A model generated the notes under the pieces. The model made no database searches and had not been told where the DNA came from. It was given only the letters and a program-made list of their open reading frames with translations. This document shows positions 27,125 through 35,797 of a DNA stretch of 52,968 bases, piece after piece. The DNA is taken from the NCBI GenBank assembly GCA_011390455.1, contig JAABSI010000010.1, positions 1-52,968 on the forward strand, written 5' to 3'. The DNA comes from Trueperaceae bacterium (GTDB lineage Bacteria > Deinococcota > Deinococci > Deinococcales > Trueperaceae). Made by a program: the position numbers and the translations under genes. Position 1 is the stretch's first letter; the number at the start of each line of letters is the position of its first letter.

Positions 27125-27745
27125 ATGCAGGGCCTCTCCCCCCAGCAAGCCAAGGTCTTCGACCGGCTCCGCGAGCACCAGCGGCGCCACGGTGGCACGC
27201 CCGAACTCTCGGAGTTCGCACGCGGGCTGGGGATCACCTACGTCACGCTCAAACAGCACCTCGAGGCGCTCGACCGCAAAGGGTGGCTGCGCTTCGAAGG
27301 GCGCGGTCGCGGCCGCTCCCCGCTCCTCACGCTGCCCGCCGCGGCCACCGGGGTTCCCGTGCTGGGGGCGATCCCGGCCGGCCCGCTCGCCGAAGCGGTC
27401 GCCGACGCCGAGGGGTACCTGCCGCTCCCGGGCCTGGGCGAGCGCTGGTTCGCGCTGCGGGTGCAGGGCGATTCGATGGCCGACCTCATCCAGCCCGACG
27501 ACGTCGTGCTCTTCGAGCGCGGCGCCCCCTCCCGCGACGGCCTGGTCTGCGCCGTCCGGGTGGACGACGACGACGTCACCCTCAAGTACCTCGACCGCGA
27601 CGGCCCCGGCCGCTACGTCCTGCGGGCCCACAACCCGGCCTTCGCGCCGCGGGCGGTCGCCGCCCGCGCGCTGCAGGTCGACGGCGTGTACCGCGGGCTG
27701 CTGCGCGGCGAGGTGCTCGACGCGCTCTTGCACGACGCGGACTGA
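27125..27745 (+). CDS. lexA: LexA-like repressor (S24 autopeptidase)
   Basis: A 206-residue LexA-type protein: N-terminal winged helix (residues ~4-65, ELSEFARGLGITYVTLKQHL) and C-terminal S24 self-cleaving domain. The serine is Ser117 in RVQGDSMADLIQPDD and the general base is Lys154 in DVTLKYLDRD. The cleavable bond is probably Ala85-Gly86 in GAIPAGPL, the LexA position. It would repress DNA-damage genes until RecA stimulates cleavage. Orthology to a particular Deinococcus LexA paralogue is uncertain. The gene stands alone, divergent from the CRP-family regulator. Confidence 0.87.
   Translation: MQGLSPQQAKVFDRLREHQRRHGGTPELSEFARGLGITYVTLKQHLEALDRKGWLRFEGRGRGRSPLLTLPAAATGVPVLGAIPAGPLAEAVADAEGYLPLPGLGERWFALRVQGDSMADLIQPDDVVLFERGAPSRDGLVCAVRVDDDDVTLKYLDRDGPGRYVLRAHNPAFAPRAVAARALQVDGVYRGLLRGEVLDALLHDAD
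27202..27218. promoter_or_regulatory. Palindrome CGAACTC-TCG-GAGTTCG inside lexA
   Basis: Perfect seven-base arms in codons for PELSEF, sharing GAACTC/GAGTTC with the upstream palindrome at 27041 but with a spacer of three instead of one. Could be a second binding site or coincidence. Confidence 0.3.
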
Positions 27746-27809
27746 GCCCACCGCCCCACCGGACCCTGCGACGACCCGCGGGCGGCGCCGACGATGAAGG
27801 CGCCGGTCA

Positions 27810-27838
27810 TTGACACCGAATCGCCGGCTCGCTAGCCT
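27810..27838 (+). promoter_or_regulatory. Promoter of the galactoside operon (TTGACA-17-TAGCCT)
   Basis: A perfect -35 TTGACA (27810-27815) and -10 TAGCCT (27833-27838) at the ideal 17-base spacing. It precedes the sugar-binding protein gene with a leader of about 130 nt. Confidence 0.75.
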
Positions 27839-27854
27839 ACTAACACGCGTTAGT
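27839..27854. promoter_or_regulatory. LacI-family-type operator at the transcription start
   Basis: ACTAACACGCGTTAGT has perfect six-base arms ACTAAC and GTTAGT around ACGC, and begins directly after the -10 box, so a bound repressor would block the promoter. The LacI-type gene at 33247 in the same operon is the obvious regulator. Confidence 0.65.
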
Positions 27855-27973
27855 CGACCCATCCTGCCCCGTTCGGCGCCGATCGGGGCCCGGAATCGGT
27901 CTCGTCCTGCCCCGAAAGCCGCCATCCGGGCGTGCTCGCGGCGGCGCGACGCGACGACGCTCCAGGAGGTTGC

Positions 27974-29233
27974 ATGCACCGGATCCTGATCGCCATCCTC
28001 GCTACGGCCGCGTTCGCCACGGCGGCCGCTCAGACCCTCACCGTGTGGGTCTGGGACATCAACAAGCCCGCGCTCGAGTCCACGATCGCCAGCTTCCAAG
28101 AGATGCATCCGGGCGTCGAAGTCGTGGTCGAGGACATCGGCAACCAGAACGCCTACGACCGCGGCCTCGCCGGCTGCGCCGCCGGCGGGTTCGACCTGCC
28201 CGACGTCTACCTCGTCGAGAACGGCGAAGCGCAGGTCTTCTGGGCCACCTTCCCCGATTGCTTCGTCGACCTGCGCACGCTGGGCGCCGAAGAGCTCCGC
28301 GACTCCTTCCCCGACTTCAAGTGGACCGAGCTGATGGCCGGCGACGCCATGTACGCCATCCCCTACGACTCCGGCCCGACCGCGATGTTCTACCGCCGCG
28401 ACCTGTACGAACAGGCCGGCATCGACGTCGACGCCATCGAGACCTGGGACGACTACATCGCCGCCGGTCAGGCCATGAACGCGGCCACCGACGGCGCGGT
28501 CAAGATGGGCACCGTCGCCAAGGGCGCCGACGACGAGTGGTTCCGCATGCTCGCCAACCAGGCCGGCTGCTTCTACTTCGACAACGACGCCACCGAGGTC
28601 ACCGTCGCGCAGCCGGGCTGCGTCCAGGCGCTCGACACGCTCAAGCAGCTCTACGACGCCGACGTCCTCGCGGTCGGCGGTTGGTCCGAGCAGATCCAGC
28701 TGTTCCAGAACTCGAGCGTCGCCAGCGCCTTCTTCGGCAGCTGGTACGGCGGCGTCATCCAGGCCGAAGCGCCCGATCAGAGCGGCCTGTGGGGCGTCTA
28801 CCTGACCCCGGCCCTCGAGCCCGGCGGCGTGCGCGCCTCCAACCTCGGCGGCTCCGCGCTCGCGATCCCGGCCAGCGGCGACAACGTCGAGCTCGCCTAC
28901 GACTTCGTCGTCAACGCGCTCGCCGACGTCGACAACCAGATCGTCATCCTGCGCGACTACGGCCTCACCCCGTCGCTGCTGACCCTGCTCGACGATCCGT
29001 TCCTCGACGAGGGCGTGCCGTTCTTCGGCGGCCAGCCGGTCTGGGGCGAGATCCTCGGCACGCTGGGCGACGTCCCCGCGGTCGCCGGCAGCCCCTTCTT
29101 CCAGGAGGCGCGCGAGGTGATGATCGGCGTCGTCAACGAGTACCTCGACGGCAACTTCGACTCGGCGCAGGCCGCGCTCGACCGCGCCGCGCAGCAGATC
29201 TCGCAGGCCACCGGCCTGCCGATCGCGGAGTGA
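27974..29233 (+). CDS. ABC sugar transporter solute-binding protein
   Basis: Periplasmic binding protein of the carbohydrate (CUT1, family 1) ABC importers. The 419-residue product starts with a signal peptide (MHRILIAILATAAFATAAAQ), followed by TLTVWVWDINKPALESTIAS and a typical binding-protein core (GDAMYAIPYDSGPTAMFYRR, then ETWDDYIAAG, FFGSWYGGVI and NLGGSALAIPASG). The start ATG is backed by AGGAGG at 27964-27969. No lipobox is present. Being first in the operon of galactosidases and galTK, its ligand is probably an alpha- or beta-galactoside. Confidence 0.92.
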   Translation: MHRILIAILATAAFATAAAQTLTVWVWDINKPALESTIASFQEMHPGVEVVVEDIGNQNAYDRGLAGCAAGGFDLPDVYLVENGEAQVFWATFPDCFVDLRTLGAEELRDSFPDFKWTELMAGDAMYAIPYDSGPTAMFYRRDLYEQAGIDVDAIETWDDYIAAGQAMNAATDGAVKMGTVAKGADDEWFRMLANQAGCFYFDNDATEVTVAQPGCVQALDTLKQLYDADVLAVGGWSEQIQLFQNSSVASAFFGSWYGGVIQAEAPDQSGLWGVYLTPALEPGGVRASNLGGSALAIPASGDNVELAYDFVVNALADVDNQIVILRDYGLTPSLLTLLDDPFLDEGVPFFGGQPVWGEILGTLGDVPAVAGSPFFQEAREVMIGVVNEYLDGNFDSAQAALDRAAQQISQATGLPIAE

Positions 29234-29283
29234 CCGACCGGCGGGGGGTGGGCCCAGGCGGCCCGCCCCCCGCCCCCGTCCCC

Positions 29284-29311
29284 CCGGGTGGCTCGGCGCC
29301 GAGCCACCCGG
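29284..29311. terminator. Perfect 28-nt palindrome after the binding-protein gene
   Basis: CCGGGTGGCTCGGC and GCCGAGCCACCCGG form a perfect stem between the binding protein and the first permease. Such intercistronic hairpins commonly stabilise the upstream message or partly terminate transcription, raising binding protein over permease. No T-run follows. Confidence 0.6.
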
Positions 29312-29346
29312 TCCACCTCCCCACGACCCCCGCACCGCCGACCCGG

Positions 29347-29402
29347 CGTCGCTGCACCCGCGTCGCTGCACCCACGTCGCTGCACCCGCGTCGCTGCACC
29401 CC
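29347..29402 (+). repeat. Four tandem 14-nt repeats
   Basis: Four copies of CGTCGCTGCACCCN (fourteenth base G, A, G, C) follow head-to-tail in the 202-bp gap between binding protein and permease. The period is not a multiple of three and no gene is here. Likely unstable slipped-strand repeat. Confidence 0.85.
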
Positions 29403-29435
29403 CCCGGCGCCGCGCCCGCCCGAAGGAGCGCCCGC

Positions 29436-30326
29436 GTGACGATCCCCCCCTCGAGGCCCCGCCGCCGGCGCATCGTTTGGGCCCCATATCTGTTCCTGGC
29501 CCCGTTCCTGGCCGCCTTCGCGGTCTTCTGGACCTGGCCGATCGCCTATTCGCTCTACCTCTCGTTCGTCAACACGCGCTCGCGCCCCTGGACCTTCGAC
29601 CCCGGCTTCAACTGGGGCCGCCTGATCCAGGACACGACCTTCTGGGACGCCTTCGGCAACACCGCTCTGATCCTGGTGGTGCAGGTGCCGCTCATGCTCG
29701 CGCTCGCGGTGGCGCTGGCGATGGCCTTCAACAGCGATCTGCTGCGCCTGAAGGGCTTCTACCGCTTCGCCTTCTTCGCCCCGCTGGTGCTGGGCGCGGT
29801 GCCGTACTCGGCGGTCTTCCGGCTGATCTTCAACGCGGACTTCGGCATCCTCAACTACGGCCTGTCGACGCTGGGCCTACCGAGCGTCCGCTGGCTCTTC
29901 GAGTCGACGCCCGCGCTGGTGACGATCATGATCGCGCTCACGTGGCGCTGGACCGGCTACAACGCGATCATCCTGCTCTCGGGGCTGCAGTCGATCCCGC
30001 AGACGCTCTACGAGGCCGCGCGCATCGACGGCGCCACCGCCTGGCAGCAGTTCTGGGGGATCACCCTGCCGCTGCTGCGGCCGGTGCTGCTCTTCACCTT
30101 CGTGCTCTCGACGATCGGCACCCTGCAGCTCTTCACCGAACCCTGGCTGATCACGAACACCGGCCCGGGCGGCGCCACCGAGACGCTCGTCACCTACCTC
30201 TACAAGCAGGGCTTCCGCAACTTCAACTTCGGCTACGCCTCGGCGATCGCCTACACGGTGGCGCTCTTCGCCGCAGGGTTCTCGCTCCTGCAGATCCGCC
30301 TGGTGGGCGGGGGGTCGAACCGATGA
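29436..30326 (+). CDS. ABC sugar permease, MalF/UgpA type
   Basis: A 296-residue inner-membrane permease with six predicted transmembrane segments, starting at GTG 29436 behind GAAGGAG. The cytoplasmic EAA loop contacting the ATPase is present: LYEAARIDGATAWQQFWGIT followed by LPLLRP. Opening residues WAPYLFLAPFLAAFAVFWTW, then PIAYSLYLSF, are typical of the first permease of CUT1 transporters. Its stop overlaps the next permease start (ATGA). Confidence 0.93.
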   Translation: MTIPPSRPRRRRIVWAPYLFLAPFLAAFAVFWTWPIAYSLYLSFVNTRSRPWTFDPGFNWGRLIQDTTFWDAFGNTALILVVQVPLMLALAVALAMAFNSDLLRLKGFYRFAFFAPLVLGAVPYSAVFRLIFNADFGILNYGLSTLGLPSVRWLFESTPALVTIMIALTWRWTGYNAIILLSGLQSIPQTLYEAARIDGATAWQQFWGITLPLLRPVLLFTFVLSTIGTLQLFTEPWLITNTGPGGATETLVTYLYKQGFRNFNFGYASAIAYTVALFAAGFSLLQIRLVGGGSNR

Positions 30327-31153
30327 GGCGCACCCGCCTGATCCAGTCGATGGTGCTGCACGTGGTCATGACGCTGCTGGCGCTCGCCTTCCTGCTGCCG
30401 ATCTTCTGGATGGTGCTCTCGGCGACCAAGGCGAACAACGCCATCTTGTCCGTGCCCCCCACCTTCGCCTTCGGCGACGCGCTCGCGGCCAACTGGGCCG
30501 ACCTCACCCGCGACCTGCCCTTCCTGCGCATCGTCGCCAACAGCGTCGGCATCGCCGTGGTCTACACGATCGTGGCGACGCTCGTGTCCGCGATGGCGGG
30601 CTACGCGCTCGCCAAGTTCACCTTCCGCGGGCAGGCGGTGGTTTTCGGGGTGGTGCTCGTCGCGCTGACGATCCCCTTCGAGGTGCGCATCATCCCGCAG
30701 TACATCCTCATCGCTCGCGACCTGGGGCTCACGAACACCTGGGCGGCGGTCATCCTCCCCGGACTCGCGAACGCGCTCGGCGTCTTCTTCATGCGCCAGA
30801 ACATGCTCGCGGTGCCGGGCGAGCTCCTCGAGGCCGCCCGCATCGACGGCGCGAGCGAATGGCGCATCTTCCGTTCGGTGGTGCTGCCGATCATGCAGCC
30901 GGCGCTGGCCGCCGTCGGGATCGTGCTGTTCCTGTTCCAGTGGAACGACTTCCTGTGGCCGCTGCTCGTCATGACCAGCCGCGACGCCTACACGATCCCG
31001 GTCGCCCTGGGCACGCTGGTCGGCCTGACGCGGGTCTCTTGGGGCGGCATCATGGTCGGCACCGCGATCGCCACGGTCCCCTTCCTGGTGATGTTCCTCT
31101 TCCTGCAACGCTACTTCGTCGCCGGCATCACGGCCGGCGCGGTGAAGGACTGA
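30323..31153 (+). CDS. ABC sugar permease, MalG/UgpE type
   Basis: A 276-residue second permease of the CUT1 importer, six transmembrane segments, with EAA loop ELLEAARIDGASEWRIFRSV and the C-terminal FLQRYFVAGITAGAVKD typical of MalG-like proteins. It starts in a four-base overlap with the first permease and is followed after four bases by the beta-galactosidase gene. No ATPase gene follows; a shared MsmK/UgpC-type ATPase elsewhere is implied. Confidence 0.94.
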   Translation: MRRTRLIQSMVLHVVMTLLALAFLLPIFWMVLSATKANNAILSVPPTFAFGDALAANWADLTRDLPFLRIVANSVGIAVVYTIVATLVSAMAGYALAKFTFRGQAVVFGVVLVALTIPFEVRIIPQYILIARDLGLTNTWAAVILPGLANALGVFFMRQNMLAVPGELLEAARIDGASEWRIFRSVVLPIMQPALAAVGIVLFLFQWNDFLWPLLVMTSRDAYTIPVALGTLVGLTRVSWGGIMVGTAIATVPFLVMFLFLQRYFVAGITAGAVKD

Positions 31154-31157
31154 TGCC

Positions 31158-33242
31158 ATGAGCGAAGGCCCCATCCCCGCACGCCTCGGCGTCTGCTACT
31201 ACCCCGAGCACTGGCCGGAGGCCACCTGGGCCGAGGACGCGGCCCGCATGAAGGACCTGGGCCTGCACTGGGTGCGCATCGGCGAGTTCGCCTGGAGCCT
31301 CCTCGAGCCCGACCCCGGACGCTTCGACTGGGGCTGGATGGACCGGGCGATCGACGGGCTCGGCGCCGCCGGCCTGCAGGTCGTTCTGGGCACGCCGACC
31401 GCCACGCCCCCCAAATGGCTCGTCGACCGCATGCCCGACATGCTCCCCGTGGGCGCCGACGGACGCGTGCGCGGCTTCGGCTCGCGCCGCCACTACGACT
31501 TCGCGCACGAGGGCTACCGCACGGAGTCCGCCCGCATCGCCGCCGCGCTGGCCGAGCGCTACGGCCGCCACGAGGCGGTGGGCGCGTGGCAGATCGACAA
31601 CGAGTACGGCTGCCACGACACCGTGCGCGCGTACGGCACCCCTTCGCTCCACGGCTTCCGCGCCTGGTTGCGCGCCCGCTACGCCACCGTCGATGCCCTG
31701 AACGACGCGTGGTGGACGAACTTCTGGTCGATGACCTACCGCACTTTCGACGAGGTCGAGCTGCCCGTCGGTGCGGTCACCGAAGCCGCGCCCGGCGCCC
31801 GCCTCGACTTCGCCCGCTACGCCTCGGACGCCGTGCTCGCGTACCACGAGCGGCAGGTCGCCGAGATCCGTCCGCGCTCGCCCGGCCGCCCCATCACCCA
31901 CAACGGCATGGGGTTCTTCGCCGATTACGACGTGCACGCGCTCGGGCGCGCGCTCGACCGCTTCACCTGGGACAGCTACCCGCTGGGGATGCTCGAGCAG
32001 TCGCCCCTGCCCGACGAGGTCAAGGCGCGCTACGCCCGCACGGGGCACCCCGACCTGGTCGCCTTCAACCACGACCTGTTCCGCGGGGCGCTGGCGCCGG
32101 AGGGCGACGCACCCTTCGTCCCCTTCTGGGTGATGGAGCAGCAGCCCGGGCAGGTGAACTGGGCGCCCACCAACCCGATCCCCGCCCCCGGCGCCGTGCG
32201 GCTCTGGACCCATCAGGCGCTCGCCCACGGCGCCGAGGTCGTGAGCTACTTCCGCTGGCGCGCGGCGCAGGGTGCCCAGGAGCACATGCACGCCGGGCTC
32301 CTGCGGCACGACCGCACCCCCGACCAAGCGTTCGCCGAGGCCGAGTCCAGCGTGCGCGAGCTCGAGGACGCCGGCACGGCGCCCGCGTCCGGCACGCCCG
32401 CGCGGCGCCGCGGCCACGTGGCCTTGCTGTTCGACGCCGCCGACCTGTGGCTCGGGCAGATCCAGCCGCACGCCGCCGGCTGGCGCGACTGGGCGCCGTG
32501 GGCCGAGCCCTACCTGGCGCTCCGCGCGCTCGGCCTCGACGTCGACGTGCTGCCCCCCGACCGCGACCTGAGCGGCTACCGCCTGGTGGTCGCGCCCTCG
32601 CTGACGATGGTCGACGACGCCCGCGCCGCGGCGCTGCAGCGCTCGCTCGACGACGGCGCGACGCTCGTCGTCGGCCCCCGCAGCGGCGCGTACCGCCCGG
32701 ACGCGCGCGTCCACGCCCCCGCGCCCGGCCCGCTGCTCGCCCTGACCGGCGCGCGCGTCCACCGGGTCGACACGATGCGCCCCGGAACCACCGGGCGGCT
32801 CTCGCCGCGCGAACCCATGCTCGGCCTGCTCGAGCCCGCCGGGTACCAGACGTGGGCCGACCTGCTCGAGCCCGAGGCGAGCACGGAGGTGTGGGCCACC
32901 TACGCCGAGGCCGCGTACGGCGGCGTCGCGGCGATCGCGATGAAGCGCCACGGCGCGGGCCGCTGCGTCACCGTGGGCGCCTCGCTCGACGGCCCCACGT
33001 GGGGCCGTCTGCTCGGCACGCTGGCGCTCGAGGCGGAGCTCCCGGTGCTCCCGCTGCCCGACGGCGTGCGGCTCAGCCGCCACGCCGGTCGACCGCTGGT
33101 GCAGAACTTCGGCCCCGACCCCGTGACCGTCGACCTGCGCCCGATCGGTGGGCCGATGGTGGAGGTGGGCGGCGTCGACGTCGCATGGGTCGACCTGCCC
33201 GACGAGCCGCCGACCGACCGTTCCCGAGGCGTGCGAAGCTGA
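31158..33242 (+). CDS. GH42 beta-galactosidase
   Basis: Retaining beta-galactosidase of glycoside hydrolase family 42, common in thermophiles and Thermus. The 694-residue protein starts LGVCYYPEHWPEATWAEDAA in a (beta/alpha)8 barrel; the acid/base is Glu149 in AWQIDNEYGCHD and the nucleophile Glu327 in FWVMEQQPGQVNW. The trimerisation and C-terminal domains follow. No signal peptide, so it cleaves imported oligosaccharides in the cytoplasm. Zinc-binding cysteines of Thermus A4 beta-galactosidase are not evident. Confidence 0.95.
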   Translation: MSEGPIPARLGVCYYPEHWPEATWAEDAARMKDLGLHWVRIGEFAWSLLEPDPGRFDWGWMDRAIDGLGAAGLQVVLGTPTATPPKWLVDRMPDMLPVGADGRVRGFGSRRHYDFAHEGYRTESARIAAALAERYGRHEAVGAWQIDNEYGCHDTVRAYGTPSLHGFRAWLRARYATVDALNDAWWTNFWSMTYRTFDEVELPVGAVTEAAPGARLDFARYASDAVLAYHERQVAEIRPRSPGRPITHNGMGFFADYDVHALGRALDRFTWDSYPLGMLEQSPLPDEVKARYARTGHPDLVAFNHDLFRGALAPEGDAPFVPFWVMEQQPGQVNWAPTNPIPAPGAVRLWTHQALAHGAEVVSYFRWRAAQGAQEHMHAGLLRHDRTPDQAFAEAESSVRELEDAGTAPASGTPARRRGHVALLFDAADLWLGQIQPHAAGWRDWAPWAEPYLALRALGLDVDVLPPDRDLSGYRLVVAPSLTMVDDARAAALQRSLDDGATLVVGPRSGAYRPDARVHAPAPGPLLALTGARVHRVDTMRPGTTGRLSPREPMLGLLEPAGYQTWADLLEPEASTEVWATYAEAAYGGVAAIAMKRHGAGRCVTVGASLDGPTWGRLLGTLALEAELPVLPLPDGVRLSRHAGRPLVQNFGPDPVTVDLRPIGGPMVEVGGVDVAWVDLPDEPPTDRSRGVRS

Positions 33243-33246
33243 CCCG

Positions 33247-34356
33247 ATGAGCCGCGCCCGCCGCCCCAAGGTGACGAGCCACACCGTCGCCGAACGCGCG
33301 GGGGTCTCGCGCACGACCGTCTCGTTCGTCCTCAACGACCGCGACGCGGGGATCCCCGAGGAGACGCGCGCGCGCGTCCTGCGCGCTGCCGCCGAGCTGG
33401 GCTACGTCCCGTCCGCGGCCGCCCAGACCCTCGCCAGCGGCCAGACGCGGACGCTGGGGCTGGTCGTGTGCCACGCCCAACACCTGCTGACCGACGCCTT
33501 CCTCCCCCAGGTCATCTTCGGCCTGACCCAGGTGGCGAAGGGGCGCGGCTACCGCACCCTGATCGAGCCGCTCGAGGACGTGCGCGCGCCCCACGCCTAC
33601 CAGGAGCTCGTGCGCGCCAAGCAGATCGACGGGCTGTTGGTCCTCAACCCGCGCGCGGACGACCGGCGGCTCCCGGAGCTGATCGACGAGGGTTTCCCGG
33701 TGGTGACGATCGGCCACCCCCCGGGCGGCCACGGCCACAGCCTCGACGTCGACAACGTCGCCGCCGCCCATCTGGCCACCGCGCACCTGCTGGGCCTGGG
33801 GCACCGGCGCATCGCGCACGTCGGCTACGGCTCGCCGCGGTTCACGACCGTCGCCGAACGCCTCTCGGGCTACCGGGCGGCGCTCGAGGAGGCGGGCGCG
33901 CCCGCCGACGACGCGCTCGTCGCCTTCGCCAACTACTCCGCCGAGAGCGGCGCCGAGGCGATGCGCGCGCTGCTCGCGCGCGGGCGCACGGCGCCGGCCC
34001 CCTTCACCGCGGTGTTCTGCGGCAACGACACGATCGCGCTCGGCGTGCTCGCGGCGCTCCACCAGGCTGGCCTGCGGGTCCCCGAGGACGTGGCCGTGGT
34101 CGGCTTCGACGACGTGCCCCTCGCGGCCTTTGCCACGCCGCCGCTCACCACGGTGCGCTCGCCGCTGCTCGCGATGGCCGAGGCGGCCGCCCACCGCCTC
34201 GTCGACTTGGTCGAGGGGCGCACGGTCGCCGAGATCGCCACCCAACTGCCGACCGAGCTGATCGTGCGCGCGTCGTGCGGGACGACCCCCGACCCGGCCC
34301 CGCACCCGACGCTCGAGCCCACCCCCGCACCCCACCCCGGAAGGATCCCCGGATGA
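33247..34356 (+). CDS. LacI/GalR-family transcription regulator
   Basis: A 369-residue repressor-type regulator. Residues ~8-60 are the LacI helix-turn-helix and hinge (SHTVAERAGVSRTTVSFVLN, then YVPSAAAQTLASGQTRTLGL), followed by a periplasmic-binding-like effector domain ending GVLAALHQAGLRVPEDVAVV, then GFDDVPLAAFATPPLTTVRS. A Pro-rich tail of about 25 residues is extra. Embedded in the operon between two galactosidases; its stop overlaps the GH4 gene (ATGA). Probably autoregulates the operon through the palindrome at 27839. Confidence 0.94.
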   Translation: MSRARRPKVTSHTVAERAGVSRTTVSFVLNDRDAGIPEETRARVLRAAAELGYVPSAAAQTLASGQTRTLGLVVCHAQHLLTDAFLPQVIFGLTQVAKGRGYRTLIEPLEDVRAPHAYQELVRAKQIDGLLVLNPRADDRRLPELIDEGFPVVTIGHPPGGHGHSLDVDNVAAAHLATAHLLGLGHRRIAHVGYGSPRFTTVAERLSGYRAALEEAGAPADDALVAFANYSAESGAEAMRALLARGRTAPAPFTAVFCGNDTIALGVLAALHQAGLRVPEDVAVVGFDDVPLAAFATPPLTTVRSPLLAMAEAAAHRLVDLVEGRTVAEIATQLPTELIVRASCGTTPDPAPHPTLEPTPAPHPGRIPG

Positions 34357-35756
34357 CCCCACCCCGCATCGCCTTCGTCGGCGCCGGCTCGACCGTGTTC
34401 ACGCGCGCGCTGGCCGGCGACCTGCTGCTCACCCCGGAGCTGGCCGACGCCACCTTGATCCTCCACGACATCGACGCCGAGCGGCTCGCGCTCTCCGAGC
34501 GGGTCGTGCGGCGGCTCGTCGCCACCCTCGGCGCCCCGGCGACCGTGGTCGCCACCCTCGACCGCGAGCGCGCCCTCGACGGCGCCGACGTCGTCTTCGA
34601 CACCATCCAGGTGGGCGGCTTCCGCCCCGCCACGGTCACCGACTTCGAGGTCCCCAAGCGCTTCGGGCTCGAGCAGACCATCGGCGACACGCTGGGCATC
34701 GGCGGCATCTTCCGCGCCGTGCGCACCGTGCCCGTGATGCTCGACATCGTGCGCGACATGGAGCGGCTGTGCCCGGACGCGCTGCACCTCAACTACGTCA
34801 ACCCGATGGCGATGGTCTGTTGGGCGCTGACCGAGCTCTCGCCCGTGCGCACCGTCGGGCTGTGCCACAGCGTCCAGGGGACCGTCGAGCAGCTGGCCGA
34901 CGACCTGGGCCTGCCCGCCGAGGAGATCGACTACCGGGCGGCCGGCATCAACCACATGGCCTTCTACCTGAAGCTCGAGCACCGCGGCGCCGACCTGTAC
35001 CCGCGGCTGCACGAGCTGGCGCGCGCCGGCGCGGTCCCGGACTGGAACCGCGTCCGCTATGACGTGCTCCGCCGGCTCGGGTACTTCGTCACCGAGTCGA
35101 GCGAGCACTTCGCCGAGTACGTCCCGTGGTACCTCAAGCGCGCGCGCCCCGACGTGCGCGAGGCGCTCAACGTGCCGCTGGACGAGTACCCGGGCCGCTG
35201 CCGGGTCTACGAGGTGGCGGCGGGCTTCGTGGAGCAGGAGCTCGACGCCCCGGGCAGCGTCGACCCGGCCGACCTGCGCGCCGCGCTCGACGCGGCCGCC
35301 ATCCCGGTGATGCCGCGCTCCGTCGACCACACCGTCGCCTCGCTCGACGGCCTGCGGCGCGTCGAGCGCAGCCACGAGTACGGCGCCACCATCGTGCGCT
35401 CGCTCGTGACCGGCACGCCCAGCGTCGTCTACGGCAACGTCCCCAACCACGGGCTGCTGCCCGACCTCCCCGAGGGCTGCAGCGTCGAGGTGCCGTGCGT
35501 CGTGGACCGCAACGGCGTCCAGCCGACCGCCGTGGGCGCGCTGCCGCCGCAGCTCGCCGCCCTCATGCGCACGAACGTGAACGTGCAGCAGCTGGTGGTG
35601 GCCGCGCTGGTCGAGGGGCGCCGCGACCACCTGGTGCACGCCGCGCTGCTCGACCCGCGCACCGCCATGGAGCTCGTCCCCGACGAGATCGAAGCGATGG
35701 TCGACGCGCTGATCGAGGCCCACGGCGACCTGATCCCCGAGGCGCTGCGCGGCTGA
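34353..35756 (+). CDS. GH4 alpha-galactosidase
   Basis: NAD+- and Mn2+-dependent glycosidase of family 4 (MelA/AglA group). The 467-residue protein has an N-terminal Rossmann motif FVGAGSTVFTRALAGDLL, a central metal site Cys171-His172 in VGLCHSVQGT, and INHMAF with the second metal ligand. CHSV is the hallmark of the alpha-galactosidase/alpha-glucosidase subgroup rather than 6-phospho-glycosidases (CN type), which fits an ABC-imported, unphosphorylated substrate. Alpha-galactosidase is preferred because galT and galK follow. Confidence 0.9.
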   Translation: MTPPRIAFVGAGSTVFTRALAGDLLLTPELADATLILHDIDAERLALSERVVRRLVATLGAPATVVATLDRERALDGADVVFDTIQVGGFRPATVTDFEVPKRFGLEQTIGDTLGIGGIFRAVRTVPVMLDIVRDMERLCPDALHLNYVNPMAMVCWALTELSPVRTVGLCHSVQGTVEQLADDLGLPAEEIDYRAAGINHMAFYLKLEHRGADLYPRLHELARAGAVPDWNRVRYDVLRRLGYFVTESSEHFAEYVPWYLKRARPDVREALNVPLDEYPGRCRVYEVAAGFVEQELDAPGSVDPADLRAALDAAAIPVMPRSVDHTVASLDGLRRVERSHEYGATIVRSLVTGTPSVVYGNVPNHGLLPDLPEGCSVEVPCVVDRNGVQPTAVGALPPQLAALMRTNVNVQQLVVAALVEGRRDHLVHAALLDPRTAMELVPDEIEAMVDALIEAHGDLIPEALRG

Positions 35757-35797
35757 GCCGCGGCCTCCCCCGTCCCCCACCCCATCCCGGAGGCCCC

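Noticed and set aside
29347..29402. Four tandem repeats considered as a CRISPR array
   Set aside because: Units are 14 nt and directly adjacent with no spacers; simple tandem repeat.
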